From Phocoena phocoena (Eukaryota > Chordata > Mammalia > Artiodactyla > Phocoenidae): 64,000 bases of DNA. The stretch lies in contig NC_089236.1 in the NCBI RefSeq assembly GCF_963924675.1, positions 44,486,500 through 44,550,499 on the forward strand, read 5' to 3'. Every line of letters starts with the position of its first letter. Within the stretch, counting starts at the first letter, position 1. This document shows, piece after piece, positions 9,784-22,223 of this stretch. The position numbers and the translations under genes are program-made. A model generated the notes under the pieces. It worked only from the letters and a program-made list of their open reading frames with translations, searched no databases and was not told the DNA's origin.

Positions 9784-11163
9784 GTGACTTCAGGTACGAG
9801 GTCCGCGAAGTATGCAAAGCAGAGTGTTTTCTCTTGGCAGCTCACACAAGGGCGGCAACCGGTATTTCCTGGGCGCTTCGGACACACCAGAAATCGTGCC
9901 CTGAAGCTGTTTGAGGGCTCTGGAAATAGAGCTCTCCTCAAGGAACGCGCAGTGTGTTGCCCATCACTCGGCACGCAGGAGGGCATCGGAGGGGAAGACC
10001 ACTGGGCCTCGATGTTGCTCAGCTGGTCCACCGGGTTCTGGAGATACTCACTGACAATGGAGGAAAATGGATGCAAACCAGAGGGGCCTACGAGTCCTCA
10101 GAAGGGTACTTCCCTCAAAGTAAAGACGAAGAGCTACTAAGAACTCGTGGAAACAGCTGCATGCCTCCCTTTCTGCCCGGCTACTCAGGGCCTAACCTGG
10201 AGGCAACTTCTCACGTTGAGTTTCTCTTGACTTCTAGAGCTTGTCAGGCTGACCACCACGGCGGCCATGGAAGCACCTGGTTTAGACCGACCAAACTCAG
10301 TTTCTTCCCAGAAGCATTCCTACAGGGTTCCCAGGCCTGTCAAGAGCAGGGATTTCAGGTAGCTTCAAGGCACCGTGAATGCAGCCTTCCAAATTGGAAA
10401 GCGAGGATGTTTAAATCAGGCCCCCGATTTTAGGCGCAAACACAGCATACATTGCTGTTGTTTCTAACAAGTCAAAAGAGACACACGGCCCCTTGTGTTT
10501 GCTTGCCTGAATCAGCTTCTCGAAGCAGGGGGGTTGTGCATCAAGTGGACTGCCTCAACCAAGGAACGCCCTAGCTACTCCTCTGGGGCCTGTGGCTATT
10601 CAGAAGCCTGCATTGCCACCGCAAGGGGCGGACTGAAATTGCAGTAAGAACGCAAGGGGACTTTCTTCTGGAGGCACGGTGACTTCAGGCAGGAGGTCCT
10701 AGATGGAATGCGAGGCCGAGGGTGCTCTCAATGCAGCTCAGACTAGGGCAAGGCGTAAGACCTCAAGGCCTGTGAGACCTGCCAAAATTGTGTTCGTGAA
10801 CGTGTGGGTGTGAAGGGGAAATTAAGCTGCTTCGGTGGAGACTGCTGTGCGTTTCACTACCCTCGGCGTAGAGAGAGTGGCTCCAAAGGGCTACGGGGCT
10901 GGATGTTGCTTAGGAGACCTAAGGGGTCCTGGGGTTAGTCTCTGTTACAGCCCGGAACAGGAAGCCCACGCGATTGTCCTAAGTGTCCGGAAAACTCTAC
11001 TGCCATAAAAGATATGCAGAGCAGAAACTACGGCCTCATGGAAAGTGCTGCACGCCTCCGTTTCTGCAGGGCAAGTCCGGCCTTAACCTACAGGCATGTG
11101 CTCACACTGAGTGTCCCGTTAGCGACACAGCTTTGAAAGATGCTGACTTTCTCCTCGAGCTGA
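9784..11163 (+). repeat. Monomer m8, class B (1,380 bp)
   Basis: Same as m4 at compared sites, including accgggttctgg and gcagaaactacgg. Its offset from m4 is 5,542 bp. Confidence 0.92.
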
Positions 11164-12543
11164 GTGACTTCAGGTACGAGGTCCGCGAAGTATGCAAAGC
11201 AGAGTGTTTTCTCTTGGCAGCTCACACAAGGGCGGCAACCGGTATTTCCTGGGCGCTTCGGACACACCAGAAATCGTGTCCTGAAGCTGTTTGAGGGCTC
11301 TGGAAATAGAGCTCTCCTCAAGGAACGCGCAGTGTGTTGCCCATCACTCGGCACGCACGGAGGGCATCGGAGGGGAAGACCACTGGGCCTCGATGTTGCT
11401 CAGCTGGTCCACCGGGGTCTGGAGATGCTCACTGACAATGGAGGAAAATGGATGCAAACCAGAGGGGCCTACGAGTCCTCAGAAGGGTACTTCCCTGAAA
11501 GTAAAGGCGAAGAGCTACTAAGAACTCGTGGAAACAGCTGCATGCCTCCCTTTCTACCCAGCTACTCAGGGCCTAACCTGGAGGCAAGTTCTCACGTTGA
11601 GTTTCTCTTGAATTCTAGAGCTTGTCAGGCTGACCACCACGGCAGCCATGGAAGCACCTGGTTTATACCGAGCAAACTCAGTTTCTTCCCAGAAGCATTC
11701 CTACAGGGTTCCCAGGCCTGTCAACAGCAGGGATTTCAGGTAGCTTCAAGGCACCGTGAATGCAGCCTTCCAAATTGGAAAGGGAGGATGTTTAAATCAG
11801 GCCCCCGATTTCAGGCGCAAACACAGCATACATTGCTGTTGTTTCTAACAAGTCAAAACAGACAGAGGGCCCATTGTGATTGCTTGCCTGAATCAGCTTC
11901 TCGAAGCAGAGGGTTCTGCATCAAGTGGACTACCTCAACCAAGGAACGCCCTAGCTACTCCTCTGGGGCCTGTGGCTATTCAGAAGCCTGCATTGCCACC
12001 GCAAGAAGCGGACTGAAATTGCAGTAAGAACGCAAAGGGACTTTCTTCTGCAGGCACGGTGACTTCAGACAGGAGGTCCTAGATGGAATGCGAGGCCGAG
12101 GGTGCTCTCAGTGCAGCTCAGACTAGGGCAAGGCGTAAGACCTCAAGGCCTGTGAGACGTGCCAAAATTCTGTTCGTGAACGTGTGGGTGTGATGGGGAA
12201 ATTAAGCTGCTTCGGTGGAGACTGCTGTGCGTTTCCCTACCCTCGGCGTAGAGAGAGTGGCTCCAAAGGGCTAAGGGGCTGGATGTTGCTTAGGAGACCT
12301 AAGGGGTCCTGGGGTTAGTCTGTGTTCCAGCCCGGAACAGGAAGCCCACGCGATTTTCCTAAGTGTCCGGAAAACTCTACTGCCATAAAATATATGCAGA
12401 GCAGAGGCTACGGCCTCATGGAAAGTGCTGCACGCCTCCGTTTCTGCAGGGCAAGTCCGGCCTTAACCTACAGGCATGTGCTCACACTGAGTGTCCCGTT
12501 AGCGACACAGCTTTGAAAGATGCTGACTTTCTCCTCGAGCTGA
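11164..12543 (+). repeat. Monomer m9, class D (1,380 bp)
   Basis: EcoRI site at 11610-11615, ggtttataccgagc, gaaagggagg and aaacagacagagggccc. The private change ctacccagctac is seen. Its 3' end has ttctgcaggcacgg, gacttcagacagg and aaaatatatgc. It occupies the tetramer position held by A' in the preceding copy. Confidence 0.9.
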
Positions 12544-13923
12544 GTGACTTCAGGTACGAGGTCCGCGAAGTATGCAAAGCACAGTGTTTTTTCTTGGCAG
12601 CTCACACAAGGGCGGCAACCGGTATTTCCTGGGCGCTTCGGACACACCAGAAATCGTGCCCTGAAGCTGTTTGAGGGCTCTGGAAATAGAGCTCTCCTCA
12701 AGGAACGCGCAGTGTGTTGCCCATCACTCGGCACGCACGGAGGGCATCCGAGGGGAAGACCACTGGGCCTCGATGTTGCTCAGCTGGTCCACCGGGGTCT
12801 GGAGATACTCACTGACGATGGAGGAAAATGGATGCAAACCAGAGGGGCCTACGAGTCCTCAGAAGGGTACTTCCCTCAAAGTACAGATGAAGAGCTACTA
12901 AGAACTCGTGGAAACAGCTGCATGCCTCCCTTTCTGCCCGGCTACTCAGGGCCTAACCTGGAGGCAAGTTCTCACGTTGAGTTTCTCTTGACTTCTAGAG
13001 CTTGTCAGGCTGACCACCACGGCGGCCATGGAAGCACCTGGTTTAGACCGACCAAACTCAGTTTCTTCCCAGAAGCATTCCTACAGGGTTCCCAGGCCTG
13101 TCAAGAGCAGGGATTTCAGGTAGCTTCAAGGCACCGTGAATGCAGCCTTCCAAATTGGAAAGCGAGGATGTTTAAATCAGGCCCCCGATTTTAGGCGCAA
13201 ACACAGCATACATTGCTGTTGTTTCTAACAAGTCAAAAGAGACACACGGCCCCTTGTGTTTGCTTGCCTGAATCAGCTTCTCGAAGCAGGGGGGTTGTGC
13301 ATCAAGTGGACTGCCTCAACCAAGGAACGCCCTAGCTACTCCTCTGGGGCCTGTGGCTATTCAGAAGCCTGCATTGCCACCGCAAGGGGCGGACTGAAAT
13401 TGCATTAAGAACGCAAGGGGACTTTCTTCTGGAGGCACGGTGACTTCAGGCAGGAGGTCCTAGATGGAATGCGAGGCCGAGGGTGCTCTCAGTGCAGCTC
13501 AGACTAGGGCAAGGCGTAGGACCTCAAGGCCTGTGAGACGTGCCAAAATTCTGTTCGTGAACGTGTGGGTGTGATGGGGAAATTAAGCTGCTTCGGTGGA
13601 GACTGCTGTGCGTTTCCCTACCCTCGGCGTAGAGAGAGTGGCTCCAAAGGGCTACGGGGCTGGATGATGCTTAGAAGACCTAAGGGGTCCTGGGGTTAGT
13701 CTGTGTTCCAGCCGGGAACATGGAGCCCACGCGATTTTCCTAGGTGTCCGGAAAACTCTACTGCCATAAAAATATGCAGAGCAGAGGCTACGGCCTCATG
13801 GAAAGTGCTGCACGCCTCCGTTTCTGCAGGGCAAGTCCGGCCTTAACCTACAGGCATGTGCTCACACTGAGTGTCCCGTTAGCGACACAGCTTTGAAAGA
13901 TGCTGACTTTCTCCTCGAGCTGA
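12544..13923 (+). repeat. Monomer m10, class C variant (1,380 bp)
   Basis: Class C markers as in m6, but caccggggtctgg, actgacgatgg, agtacagatgaag, aggacctcaagg and ccttaaccta. It is therefore the most distinct class C copy in the window. Confidence 0.9.
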
Positions 13924-15303
13924 GTGACTTCAGGTACGAGGTCCGCGAAGTATGCAAAGCAGAGTGTTTTCTCTTGGCTGCTCACAAAAAGGCGGCAACC
14001 GGTATTTCCTGGGCGCTTCGGACACACCAGAAATCGTGTCCTGAAGCTGTTTGAGGGCTCTGGAAATAGAGCTCTCCTCATGGAACGCGCAATGTGTTGC
14101 CCATCATTCCGCACGCACGGAGGGCATCCGAGGGGAAGACCACTGGGCCTCGATGTTGCTCAGCTGTTCCACCGGGGTCTGGAGATACTCACTGACAATG
14201 GAGGAAAATGGATGCAAACCAGAGGGGCCTACGAGTCCTCAGAAGGGTACTTCCCTGAAAGTAAAGGCGAAGAGCTACTAAGAACTCGTGGAAACAGCTG
14301 CATGCTTCCCTTTCTGCCCGGCTACTCAGGGCCTAACCTGGAGGCAAGTTCTCATGTTGAGTATCTCTTTACTTCTAGAGCTTGAGAGGCTGACCACCAC
14401 GGAGGCCATGGAAGCACCTGCTTTAGACCGAGCAAACTCAGTTTCTTCCCAGAAGCATTCCTACAGGGTTCCCAGGCCTGTCAACAGCAGGGATTTCAGG
14501 TAGCTACAAGGCACCGTGAATGCAGCCTTCCAAATTGGAAAGCGAGGATGTTTAAATCAGGCCCCCGATTTCAGGCGCAAACACACCATACATGGCTGTT
14601 GTTTCTATCAAGTCAAAAGAGACACATGGCCCCTTGTGTTTGCTTGCCTGAATCAGCTTCTCGAAGCAGGGGGTTGTGCATCAAGTGGACTACCTCAACT
14701 AAGGAACGCCCTAGCTACTCCTCTGGGGCCTGTGGCTATTCAGAAGCCTGCATTGCCACCGCAAGAACCGGACTGAAATTGCAGTAAGAACGCAAGGGGA
14801 CTTTCTTCTGGAGGCACGGTGACTTCAGGCAGGAGGTCCTTGATGGAATGCGAGGCCGAGGGTGCTCTCAGTGCAGCTCAGACTAGGGCATGGCGTAAGA
14901 CCTCAAGGCCTGTGAGTCGTGCCAAAATTCTGTTCCTGAACGTGTGGGTGTGAATGGGAAATTAAGCTGCTTCGGTGGAGACTTCTGTGCGTTTCCCTAC
15001 CCTCGGCGTAGAGAGAGTGGCTCCAAAGGGCTAAGGGGCTGGATGTTGCTTAGGAGACCTAAGGGGTCCTGGGGTTAGTCTGTGTTCCAGCCCGGAACAG
15101 GAAGCCCACGCGATTTTCCTAAGTGTCCGGAAAACTCTACTGCCATAAAATATATGCAGAGCAGAGGCTACGGCCTCATGGAAAGTGCTGCACGCCTCCG
15201 TTTCTGCAGGGCAAGTCCGGCCTTAACCTACAGGCATGTGCTCACACTGAGTGTCCCGTTAGCGACACAGCTTTGAAAGATGCTGACTTTCTCCTCGAGC
15301 TGA
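13924..15303 (+). repeat. Monomer m11, class A' (1,380 bp)
   Basis: Duplicate of m5, with the same TGA after the XbaI site, aggtccttgatgg, gcatggcgtaag and aaaatatatgc. Confidence 0.9.
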
Positions 15304-16683
15304 GTGACTTCAGGTACGAGGTCCGCGAAGTATGCAAAGCACAGTGTTTTTTCTTGGCAGCTCACACAAGGGCGGCAACCGGTATTTCCTGGGCGCTTCG
15401 GACACACCAGAAATCGTGCCCTGAAGCTGTTTGAGGGCTCTGGAAATAGAGCTCTCCTCAAGGAACGCGCAGTGTGTTGCCCATCACTCGGCACGCACGG
15501 AGGGCATCCGAGGGGAAGACCACTGGGCCTCGATGTTGCTCAGCTGGTCCACCGGTGTCTGGAGATACTCACTGACAATGGAGGAAAATGGATGCAAACC
15601 AGAGGGGCCTACGAGTCCTCAGAAGGGTACTTCCCTCAAAGTAAAGACGAAGAGCTACTAAGAACTCGTGGAAACAGCTGCATGCCTCCCTTTCTGCCCG
15701 GCTACTCAGGGCCTAACCTGGAGGCAAGTTCTCACGTTGAGTTTCTCTTGACTTCTAGAGCTTGTCAGGCTGACCACCACGGCGGCCATGGAAGCACCTG
15801 GTTTAGACCGACCAAACTCAGTTTCTTCCCAGAAGCATTCCTACAGGGTTCCCAGGCCTGTCAAGAGCAGGGATTTCAGGTAGCTTCAAGGCACCGTGAA
15901 TGCAGCCTTCCAAATTGGAAAGCGAGGATGTTTAAATCAGGCCCCCGATTTTAGGCGCAAACACAGCATACATTGCTGTTGTTTCTAACAAGTCAAAAGA
16001 GACACACGGCCCCTTGTGTTTGCTTGCCTGAATCAGCTTCTCGAAGCAGGGGGGTTGTGCATCAAGTGGACTGCCTCAACCAAGGAACGCCCTAGCTACT
16101 CCTCTGGGGCCTGTGGCTATTCAGAAGCCTGCATTGCCACCGCAAGGGGCGGACTGAAATTGCATTAAGAACGCAAGGGGACTTTCTTCTGGAGGCACGG
16201 TGACTTCAGGCAGGAGGTCCTAGATGGAATGCGAGGCCGAGGGTGCTCTCAGTGCAGCTCAGACTAGGGCAAGGCGTAGGACGTCAAGGCCTGTGAGACG
16301 TGCCAAAATTCTGTTCGTGAACGTGTGGGTGTGATGGGGAAATTAAGCTGCTTCGGTGGAGACTGCTGTGCGTTTCCCTACCCTCGGCGTAGAGAGAGTG
16401 GCTCCAAAGGGCTACGGGGCTGGATGATGCTTAGAAGACCTAAGGGGTCCTGGGGTTAGTCTGTGTTCCAGCCGGGAACATGGAGCCCACGCGATTTTCC
16501 TAGGTGTCCGGAAAACTCTACTGCCATAAAAATATGCAGAGCAGAGGCTACGGCCTCATGGAAAGTGCTGCACGCCTCCGTTTCTGCAGGGCAAGTCCGG
16601 CCTGAACCTACAGGCATGTGCTCACACTGAGTGTCCCGTTAGCGACACAGCTTTGAAAGATGCTGACTTTCTCCTCGAGCTGA
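15304..16683 (+). repeat. Monomer m12, class C (1,380 bp)
   Basis: Duplicate of m6 (caccggtgtctgg, aggacgtcaagg, cctgaaccta). Confidence 0.9.
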
Positions 16684-17729
16684 GTGACTTCAGGTACGAG
16701 GTCCGCGAAGTATGCAAAGCAGAGTGTTTTCTCTTGGCTGCTCACAAAAAGGCGGCAACCGGTATTTCCTGGGCGCTTCGGACACACCAGAAATCGTGTC
16801 CTGAAGCTGTTTGAGGGCTCTGGAAATAGAGCTCTCCTCATGGAACGCGCAATGTGTTGCCCATCATTCCGCACGCACGGAGGGCATCCGAGGGGAAGAC
16901 CACTGGGCCTCGATGTTGCTCAGCTGTTCCACCGGGGTCTGGAGATACTCACTGACAATGGAGGAAAATGGATGCAAACCAGAGGGGCCTACGAGTCCTC
17001 AGAAGGGTACTTCCCTGAAAGTAAAGGCGAAGAGCTACTAAGAACTCGTGGAAACAGCTGCATGCCTCCCTTTCTGCCCGGCTACTCAGGGCCTAACCTG
17101 GAGGCAAGTTCTCATGTTGAGTATCTCTTTACTTCTAGAGCTTGAGAGGCTGACCACCACGGAGGCCATGGAAGCACCTGCTTTAGACCGAGCAAACTCA
17201 GTTTCTTCCCAGAAGCATTCCTACAGGGTTCCCAGGCCTGTCAACAGCAGGGATTTCAGGTAGCTACAAGGCACCGTGAATGCAGCCTTCCAAATTGGAA
17301 AGCGAGGATGTTTAAATCAGGCCCCCGATTTCAGGCGCAAACACACCATACATGGCTGTTGTTTCTATCAAGTCAAAAGAGACACATGGCCCCTTGTGTT
17401 TGCTTGCCTGAATCAGCTTCTCGAAGCAGGGGGTTGTGCATCAAGTGGACTACCTCAACTAAGGAACGCCCTAGCTACTCCTCTGGGGCCTGTGGCTATT
17501 CAGAAGCCTGCATTGCCACCGCAAGAACCGGACTGAAATTGCAGTAAGAACGCAAGGGGACTTTCTTCTGGAGGCACGGTGACTTCAGGCAGGAGGTCCT
17601 AGATGGAATGCGAGGCCGAGGGTGCTCTCAGTGCAGCTCAGACTAGGGCAAGGCGTAAGACCTCAAGGCCTGTGAGACGTGCCAAAATTCTGTTCGTGAA
17701 CGTGTGGGTGTGATGGGGAAAGTAAGCTG

Positions 17730-17746
17730 CTTCGTTGGAGACTGCT
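17730..17746 (+). other. CENP-B-box-like motif (m13)
   Basis: Same 17-bp sequence, in the A-type 3' third of the mosaic monomer. Confidence 0.4.
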
Positions 17747-17907
17747 CTGCGTTTCCCTACCCTCGGCGTAGAGAGAGTTGGCTCCAAAGGGCTACGGGGC
17801 TGGATTTTGCTTAGGAGACCTAGGGGGTCCTGGGGTTAGTCTGTGTTCCAGCCGGGAACAGGGAGCCCACGCAATTTTCCTAGGTGTTCGGAAAACTCTA
17901 CTGCCAT

Positions 17908-17939
17908 AAAAGATATGCAAAAAAAAAAAAAAGATATGC
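17908..17939 (+). mobile_element. Poly(A)/duplication insertion (m13)
   Basis: Same insertion in the A'/A mosaic monomer; A run at 17919-17932. Confidence 0.55.
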
Positions 17940-18085
17940 AGAGCAGAGGCTACGGCCTCATGGAAAGTGCTGCACGCCTCCGTTTCTGCAGGGCAAGTCC
18001 GGCCTTAACCTACAGGCATGTGCTTACACTGAGTGTCCCGTTAGCGACACAGCTTTGAAAGATGCTGACTTTCTCCTCGAGCTGA

Positions 18086-19464
18086 GGGACTTCAGGTACG
18101 AGGTCCGCGAAGTATGCAAAGCAGAGTGTTTTCTCTTGGCAGCTCACACAAGGGCAGCAACCGGTATTTCCTGGGTGCTTCGGACACACCAGAAATCGTG
18201 TCCTGAAGCTGTTTGAGGGCTCTGGAAATAGAGCTCTCCTCAAGGAACGCGCAGTGTGTTTCCCACCCCTCGGCACGCACGTAGGGCATCGGAGGGGAAG
18301 ACCACTGGGCGTCGATGTTGCTCAGCTGGTCCACCGGGGTCTGGAGATGCTCACTGACAATGGAGGAAAATGGATTCAAACCAGAGGGGCCTACGAGTCC
18401 TCAGAAGGGTACTTCCCTGAAAGTAAAGGCGAAGAGCTACTAAGAACTCGTGGAAACAGCTGCATGCCTCCCTTTCTGCCCGGCTTCTCAGGGCCTAACC
18501 TGGAGGCAAGTTCTTACGTTGAGTTTCTCTTGACTTCTAGAGCTTGTCAGGCTGACCACCACGGCGGCCATGGAAGCACCTGGTTTAGACCGACCAAACT
18601 CAGTTTCTTCCCAGAAGCATTCCTACAGGGTTCCCAGGCCTGTCAACAGCAGGGATTTCAGGTAGCTTCAAGGCACCGTGAATGCAGCCTTCCAAATTGG
18701 AAAGCGAGGATGTTTAAATCAGGCCCCCGATTTCATGCGCAAACACAGCATACATTGCTGCGGTTTCTAACAAGTCAAAAGAGACACATGGCCCCTTGTG
18801 TTTGCTTGCCTGAATCAGCTTCTCGAAGCAGGGGGTTGTGCATCAAGTGGACTGCCTCAACCAAGGAACGCCCTAGCTACTCCTCTGGGGCCTGTGGCTA
18901 TTCAGAAGCCTGCATTGCCACCGTAAGGACAGGACTGAAATTGCACTAAGAACGCAAGGGGACTTTCTTCTGGAGGCACGGTGACTTCAGGCAGGAGGTC
19001 CTAGATGGAATGCGAGGCCGAGGGTGCTCTCAGTGCAGGTCAGACTAGGGCAAGGCGTAAGACCTCAAGGCCTGTGAGTCGTGCCAAAATTCTGTTCATG
19101 AACGTGTGGGTGTGATGGGGAAATTAAGCTGCTTCGGTGGAGACTGCTGTGCGTTTCCCTACCCTCGGCGTAGAGAGAGTTGGTTCCAAAGGGCTACGGC
19201 CTGGATGTTGCTTAGTAGACCTAGGGGTCCTGGGGTTAGTCGGTGTTCCAGCCGGGACCAGGGAGCCCACGCGATTTTCCTAAGTGTCCGGAAAACTCTA
19301 CTGCCATCAAAGATATGCAGAGCAGAGGCTACAGCCTCATGGAAAGTGCTGCACACCTCCGTTTCTGCAGGGCAATTCCGGCCTTAACCTACAGGCATGT
19401 GCTCACACTGAGTGTCCCGTTAGCGACACAGCTTTGAAAGATGCTGACTTTCTCCTCGAGCTGT
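18086..19464 (+). repeat. Monomer m14, class E (1,379 bp)
   Basis: Begins gggacttcagg instead of gtgacttcagg. Class E markers gtttcccacccctcgg, cacgtagggcatc, ggcttctcagg, gttcttacgttg and gatttcatgcg. The 3' end has gtcggtgttcc and gcacacctccg, as in m42. Confidence 0.9.
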
Positions 19465-20843
19465 GTGACTTCAGGTACGAGGTCCGCGAAATATGCAAAG
19501 CAGAGTGTTTTCTCTTGGCAGCTCACACAAGGGCGGCAACCGATATTTCCTGGGTGCTTCGGACACACCAGAAATCGTGTCCTGAAGCTGTTCGAGGGCT
19601 CTGGAAATAGAGCTCTCCTCAAGGAACGCGCAGTGTGTTGCCCATCACTCGGCATGCACGCAGGGCATCGGAGGGGAAGACCACTGGGCGTCGATGTTGC
19701 TCAGCTGGTCCACCGGGGTCTGGAGATGCTCACTGCCAATGGAGGAAAATGGATGCAAACCAGAGGGGCCTACGAGTCCTCAGAAGGGTACTTCCCTGAA
19801 AGTAAAGGTGAAGAGCTACTAAGAACTCGTGGAAACAGCTGCATGCCTCCCTTTCTGCCCGGCTACTCAGGGCCTAACCTGGAGGCAAGTTCTCACGTTG
19901 AGTTTCTCTTGAATTCTAGAGCTTGTCAGGCTGACCACCACGGCGGCCATGGAAGCACCTAGTTTATACCGAGCAAACTCAGTTTCTTCCCAGAAGCATT
20001 CCTACAGGGTTCCCAGGCCTGTCAACAGCAGGGATTTCAGGTAGCTTCAAGGCACCGTGAATGCAGCCTTCCAAATTGGAAAGCGAGGATGTTTAAATCA
20101 GGCCCCCGATTTCAGGCGCAAACACAGCATACATTGCCGTTGTTTCTAACATGTCAAAAGAGACACATGGCCCCTTGTGTTTGCTTGCCTGAATCAGCTT
20201 CTCGAAGCAGGGGGTTGTGCATCAAGTGGACTGCCTCAACCAAGGAACGCCCTAGCTACTCTTCTGGGGCCTGTGGCTATTCAGAAGCCTGCATTGCCAC
20301 CGCAAGGACCGGACTGAAATTGCAGTAAGAACGCAAGGGGACTTTCTTCTGGAGGCACGGTGACTTCAGGCAGGAGGTCCTTGATGGAATGCGAGGCCGA
20401 GGGTGCTCTCAGTGCAGGTCAGGCTAGGGCAAGGCGTAAGACCTCAAGGCCTGTGAGACGTGCCAAAATTCTGTTCGTGAACGTGTGTGTGTGATGGGGA
20501 AATTAAGCTGCTTCGGTGGAGACTGCTGTGCGTTTCCCTACCCTCGGCGTAGAGAGAGTTGGTTCCAAAGGGCTACGGGGCTGGATGTTGCTTAGTAGAC
20601 CTAGGGGTCCTGGGGTTAGTCTGTGTTCCAGCCGGGACCAGGGAGCCCACGCGATTTTCCTAAGTGTCCGGAAAAGTCTACTGTCATCAAAGATATGCAG
20701 AGCAGAGGCTACAGCCTCATGGAAAGTGCTGCACACTCCGTTTCTGCAGGGCAAGTCCGGCCTTAACCTACAGGCATGTGCTCACACTGAGGGTCCCGTT
20801 AGCGACACAGCTTTGAAAGATGCTGACTTTCTCCTCGAGCTGA
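19465..20843 (+). repeat. Monomer m15, class F (1,379 bp)
   Basis: Markers cgaaatatgc, gctgttcgaggg and cactgccaatgg. It has gcatgcacgcagggc, an EcoRI site at 19911-19916, and a private TAG at 19960-19962 (agcacctag). The E-F adjacency here is the same as at 56811-59570. Confidence 0.9.
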
Positions 20844-22223
20844 GTGACTTCAGGTACGAGGTCCGCGAAGTATGCAAAGCAGAGTGTTTTCTCTTGGCAG
20901 CTCACACAAGGGCGGCAACCGGTATTTCCTGGACGCTTCGGACACACCAGAAATCGTGCCCTGAAGCTGTTTGAGGGCTCTGGAAATAGAGCTCTCCTCA
21001 AGGAACGCGCAGTGTGTTGCCCATCACTCGGCATGCAGGAGGGCATCGGAGTGGAAGACCACTGGGCCTCAATGTTGCTCAGCTGGTCCACCGGGGTCTG
21101 GAGATACTCACTGACAATGGAGGAAAATGGATGCAAACCAGAGGGGCCTACGAGTCCTCAGAAGGGTACTTCCCTCAAAGTAAAGACGAAGAGCTACTAA
21201 GAACTCGTGGAAACAGCTGCATGCCTCCCTTTCTGCCCGGCTACTCAGGGCCTAACCTGGAGGCAACTTCTCACGTTGAGTTTCTCTTGACTTCTAGAGC
21301 TTGTCAGGCTGACCACCACGGCGGCCATGGAAGCACCTGGTTTAGACCGACCAAACTCAGTTTCTTCCCAGAAGCATTCCTACAGGGTTCCCAGGCCTGT
21401 CAACAGCAGGGATTTCAGGTAGCTTCAAGGCACCGTGAATGCAGCCTTCCAAATTGGAAAGCGAGGATGTTTAAATCAGGCCCCCGATTTTAGGCGCAAA
21501 CACAGCATACATTGCTGTTGTTTCTAAAAAGTCAAAAGAGACACACGGCCCCTTGTGTTTGCTTGCCTGAATCAGCTTCTCGAAGCAGGTGGGTTGTGCA
21601 TCAAGTGGACTGCCTCAACCAAGGAACGCCCTAGCTACTCCTCTGGGGCCTGTGGCTATTCAGAAGCCTGCATTGCCACCGCAAGACGCAGACTGAAATT
21701 GCAGTAAGAACGCAAGGGGACTTTCTTCTGGAGGCACGGTGACTTCAGGCAGGAGGTCCTAGATGGAATGCGAGGCCGAGGGTGCTCTCAATGCAGCTCA
21801 GACTAGGGCAAGGCGTAAGACCTCAAGGCCTGTGAGACCTGCCAAAATTGTGTTCGTGAACGTGTGGGTGTGATGGGGAAATTAAGCTGCTTCGGTGGAG
21901 ACTGCTGTGCGTTTCACTACCCTCGGCGTAGAGAGAGTGGCTCCAAAGGGCTACGGGGCTGGATGTTGCTTAGGAGACCTAAGGGGTCCTGGGGTTAGTC
22001 TGTGTTACAGCCCGGAACAGGAAGCCCACGCGATTGTCCTAAGTGTCCGGAAAACTCTACTGCCATAAAAGATATGCAGAGCAGAGGCTACGGCCTCATG
22101 GAAAGTGCTGCACGCCTCCGTTTCTGCAGGGCAAGTCCGGCCTTAACCTACAGGCATGTGCTCACACTGAGTGTCCCGTTAGCGACACAGCTTTGAAAGA
22201 TGCTGACTTTCTCCTCGAGCTGA
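20844..22223 (+). repeat. Monomer m16, class B variant (1,380 bp)
   Basis: Class B with private changes ggagtggaagacc, ctcaatgttgctc, ggacgcttcgg and caagacgcagactg. It retains gtgtgatgggg in the 3' third. Confidence 0.9.

Larger units (their letters stand above)
8382..13923 (+). repeat. Tetramer A-B-D-C, copy 2 (5,542 bp)
   Basis: Monomers m7-m10. It is the same length as the preceding tetramer and in the same phase. Position three is class D (with an EcoRI site) instead of A', and the class C monomer carries private changes (actgacgatgg, agtacagatgaag). A mix of near-identical and diverged positions suggests patchwise exchange rather than one clean tetramer duplication. Confidence 0.75.
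13924..16683 (+). repeat. A'-C dimer, duplicate of 5622-8381
   Basis: Monomers m11-m12 match m5-m6 at every diagnostic site I compared: the TGA after ttctagagct, aggtccttgatgg, aaaatatatgc, caccggtgtctgg, aggacgtcaagg and cctgaaccta. The distance between the two copies is 8,302 bp, six monomer lengths. Confidence 0.8.
16684..18085 (+). repeat. Monomer m13, A'/A mosaic (1,402 bp)
   Basis: Carries the A' changes agctgttccacc and the TGA after the XbaI site, then an A-type 3' third with the poly(A) insertion (17919-17932) and TTCGTTGGA. It has gcatgcctccc where m5/m11 have gcatgcttccc, so at least two switches are needed. The main switch lies between 17146 and 17600. It has ggattttgctt rather than the HindIII form. 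Confidence 0.86.
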
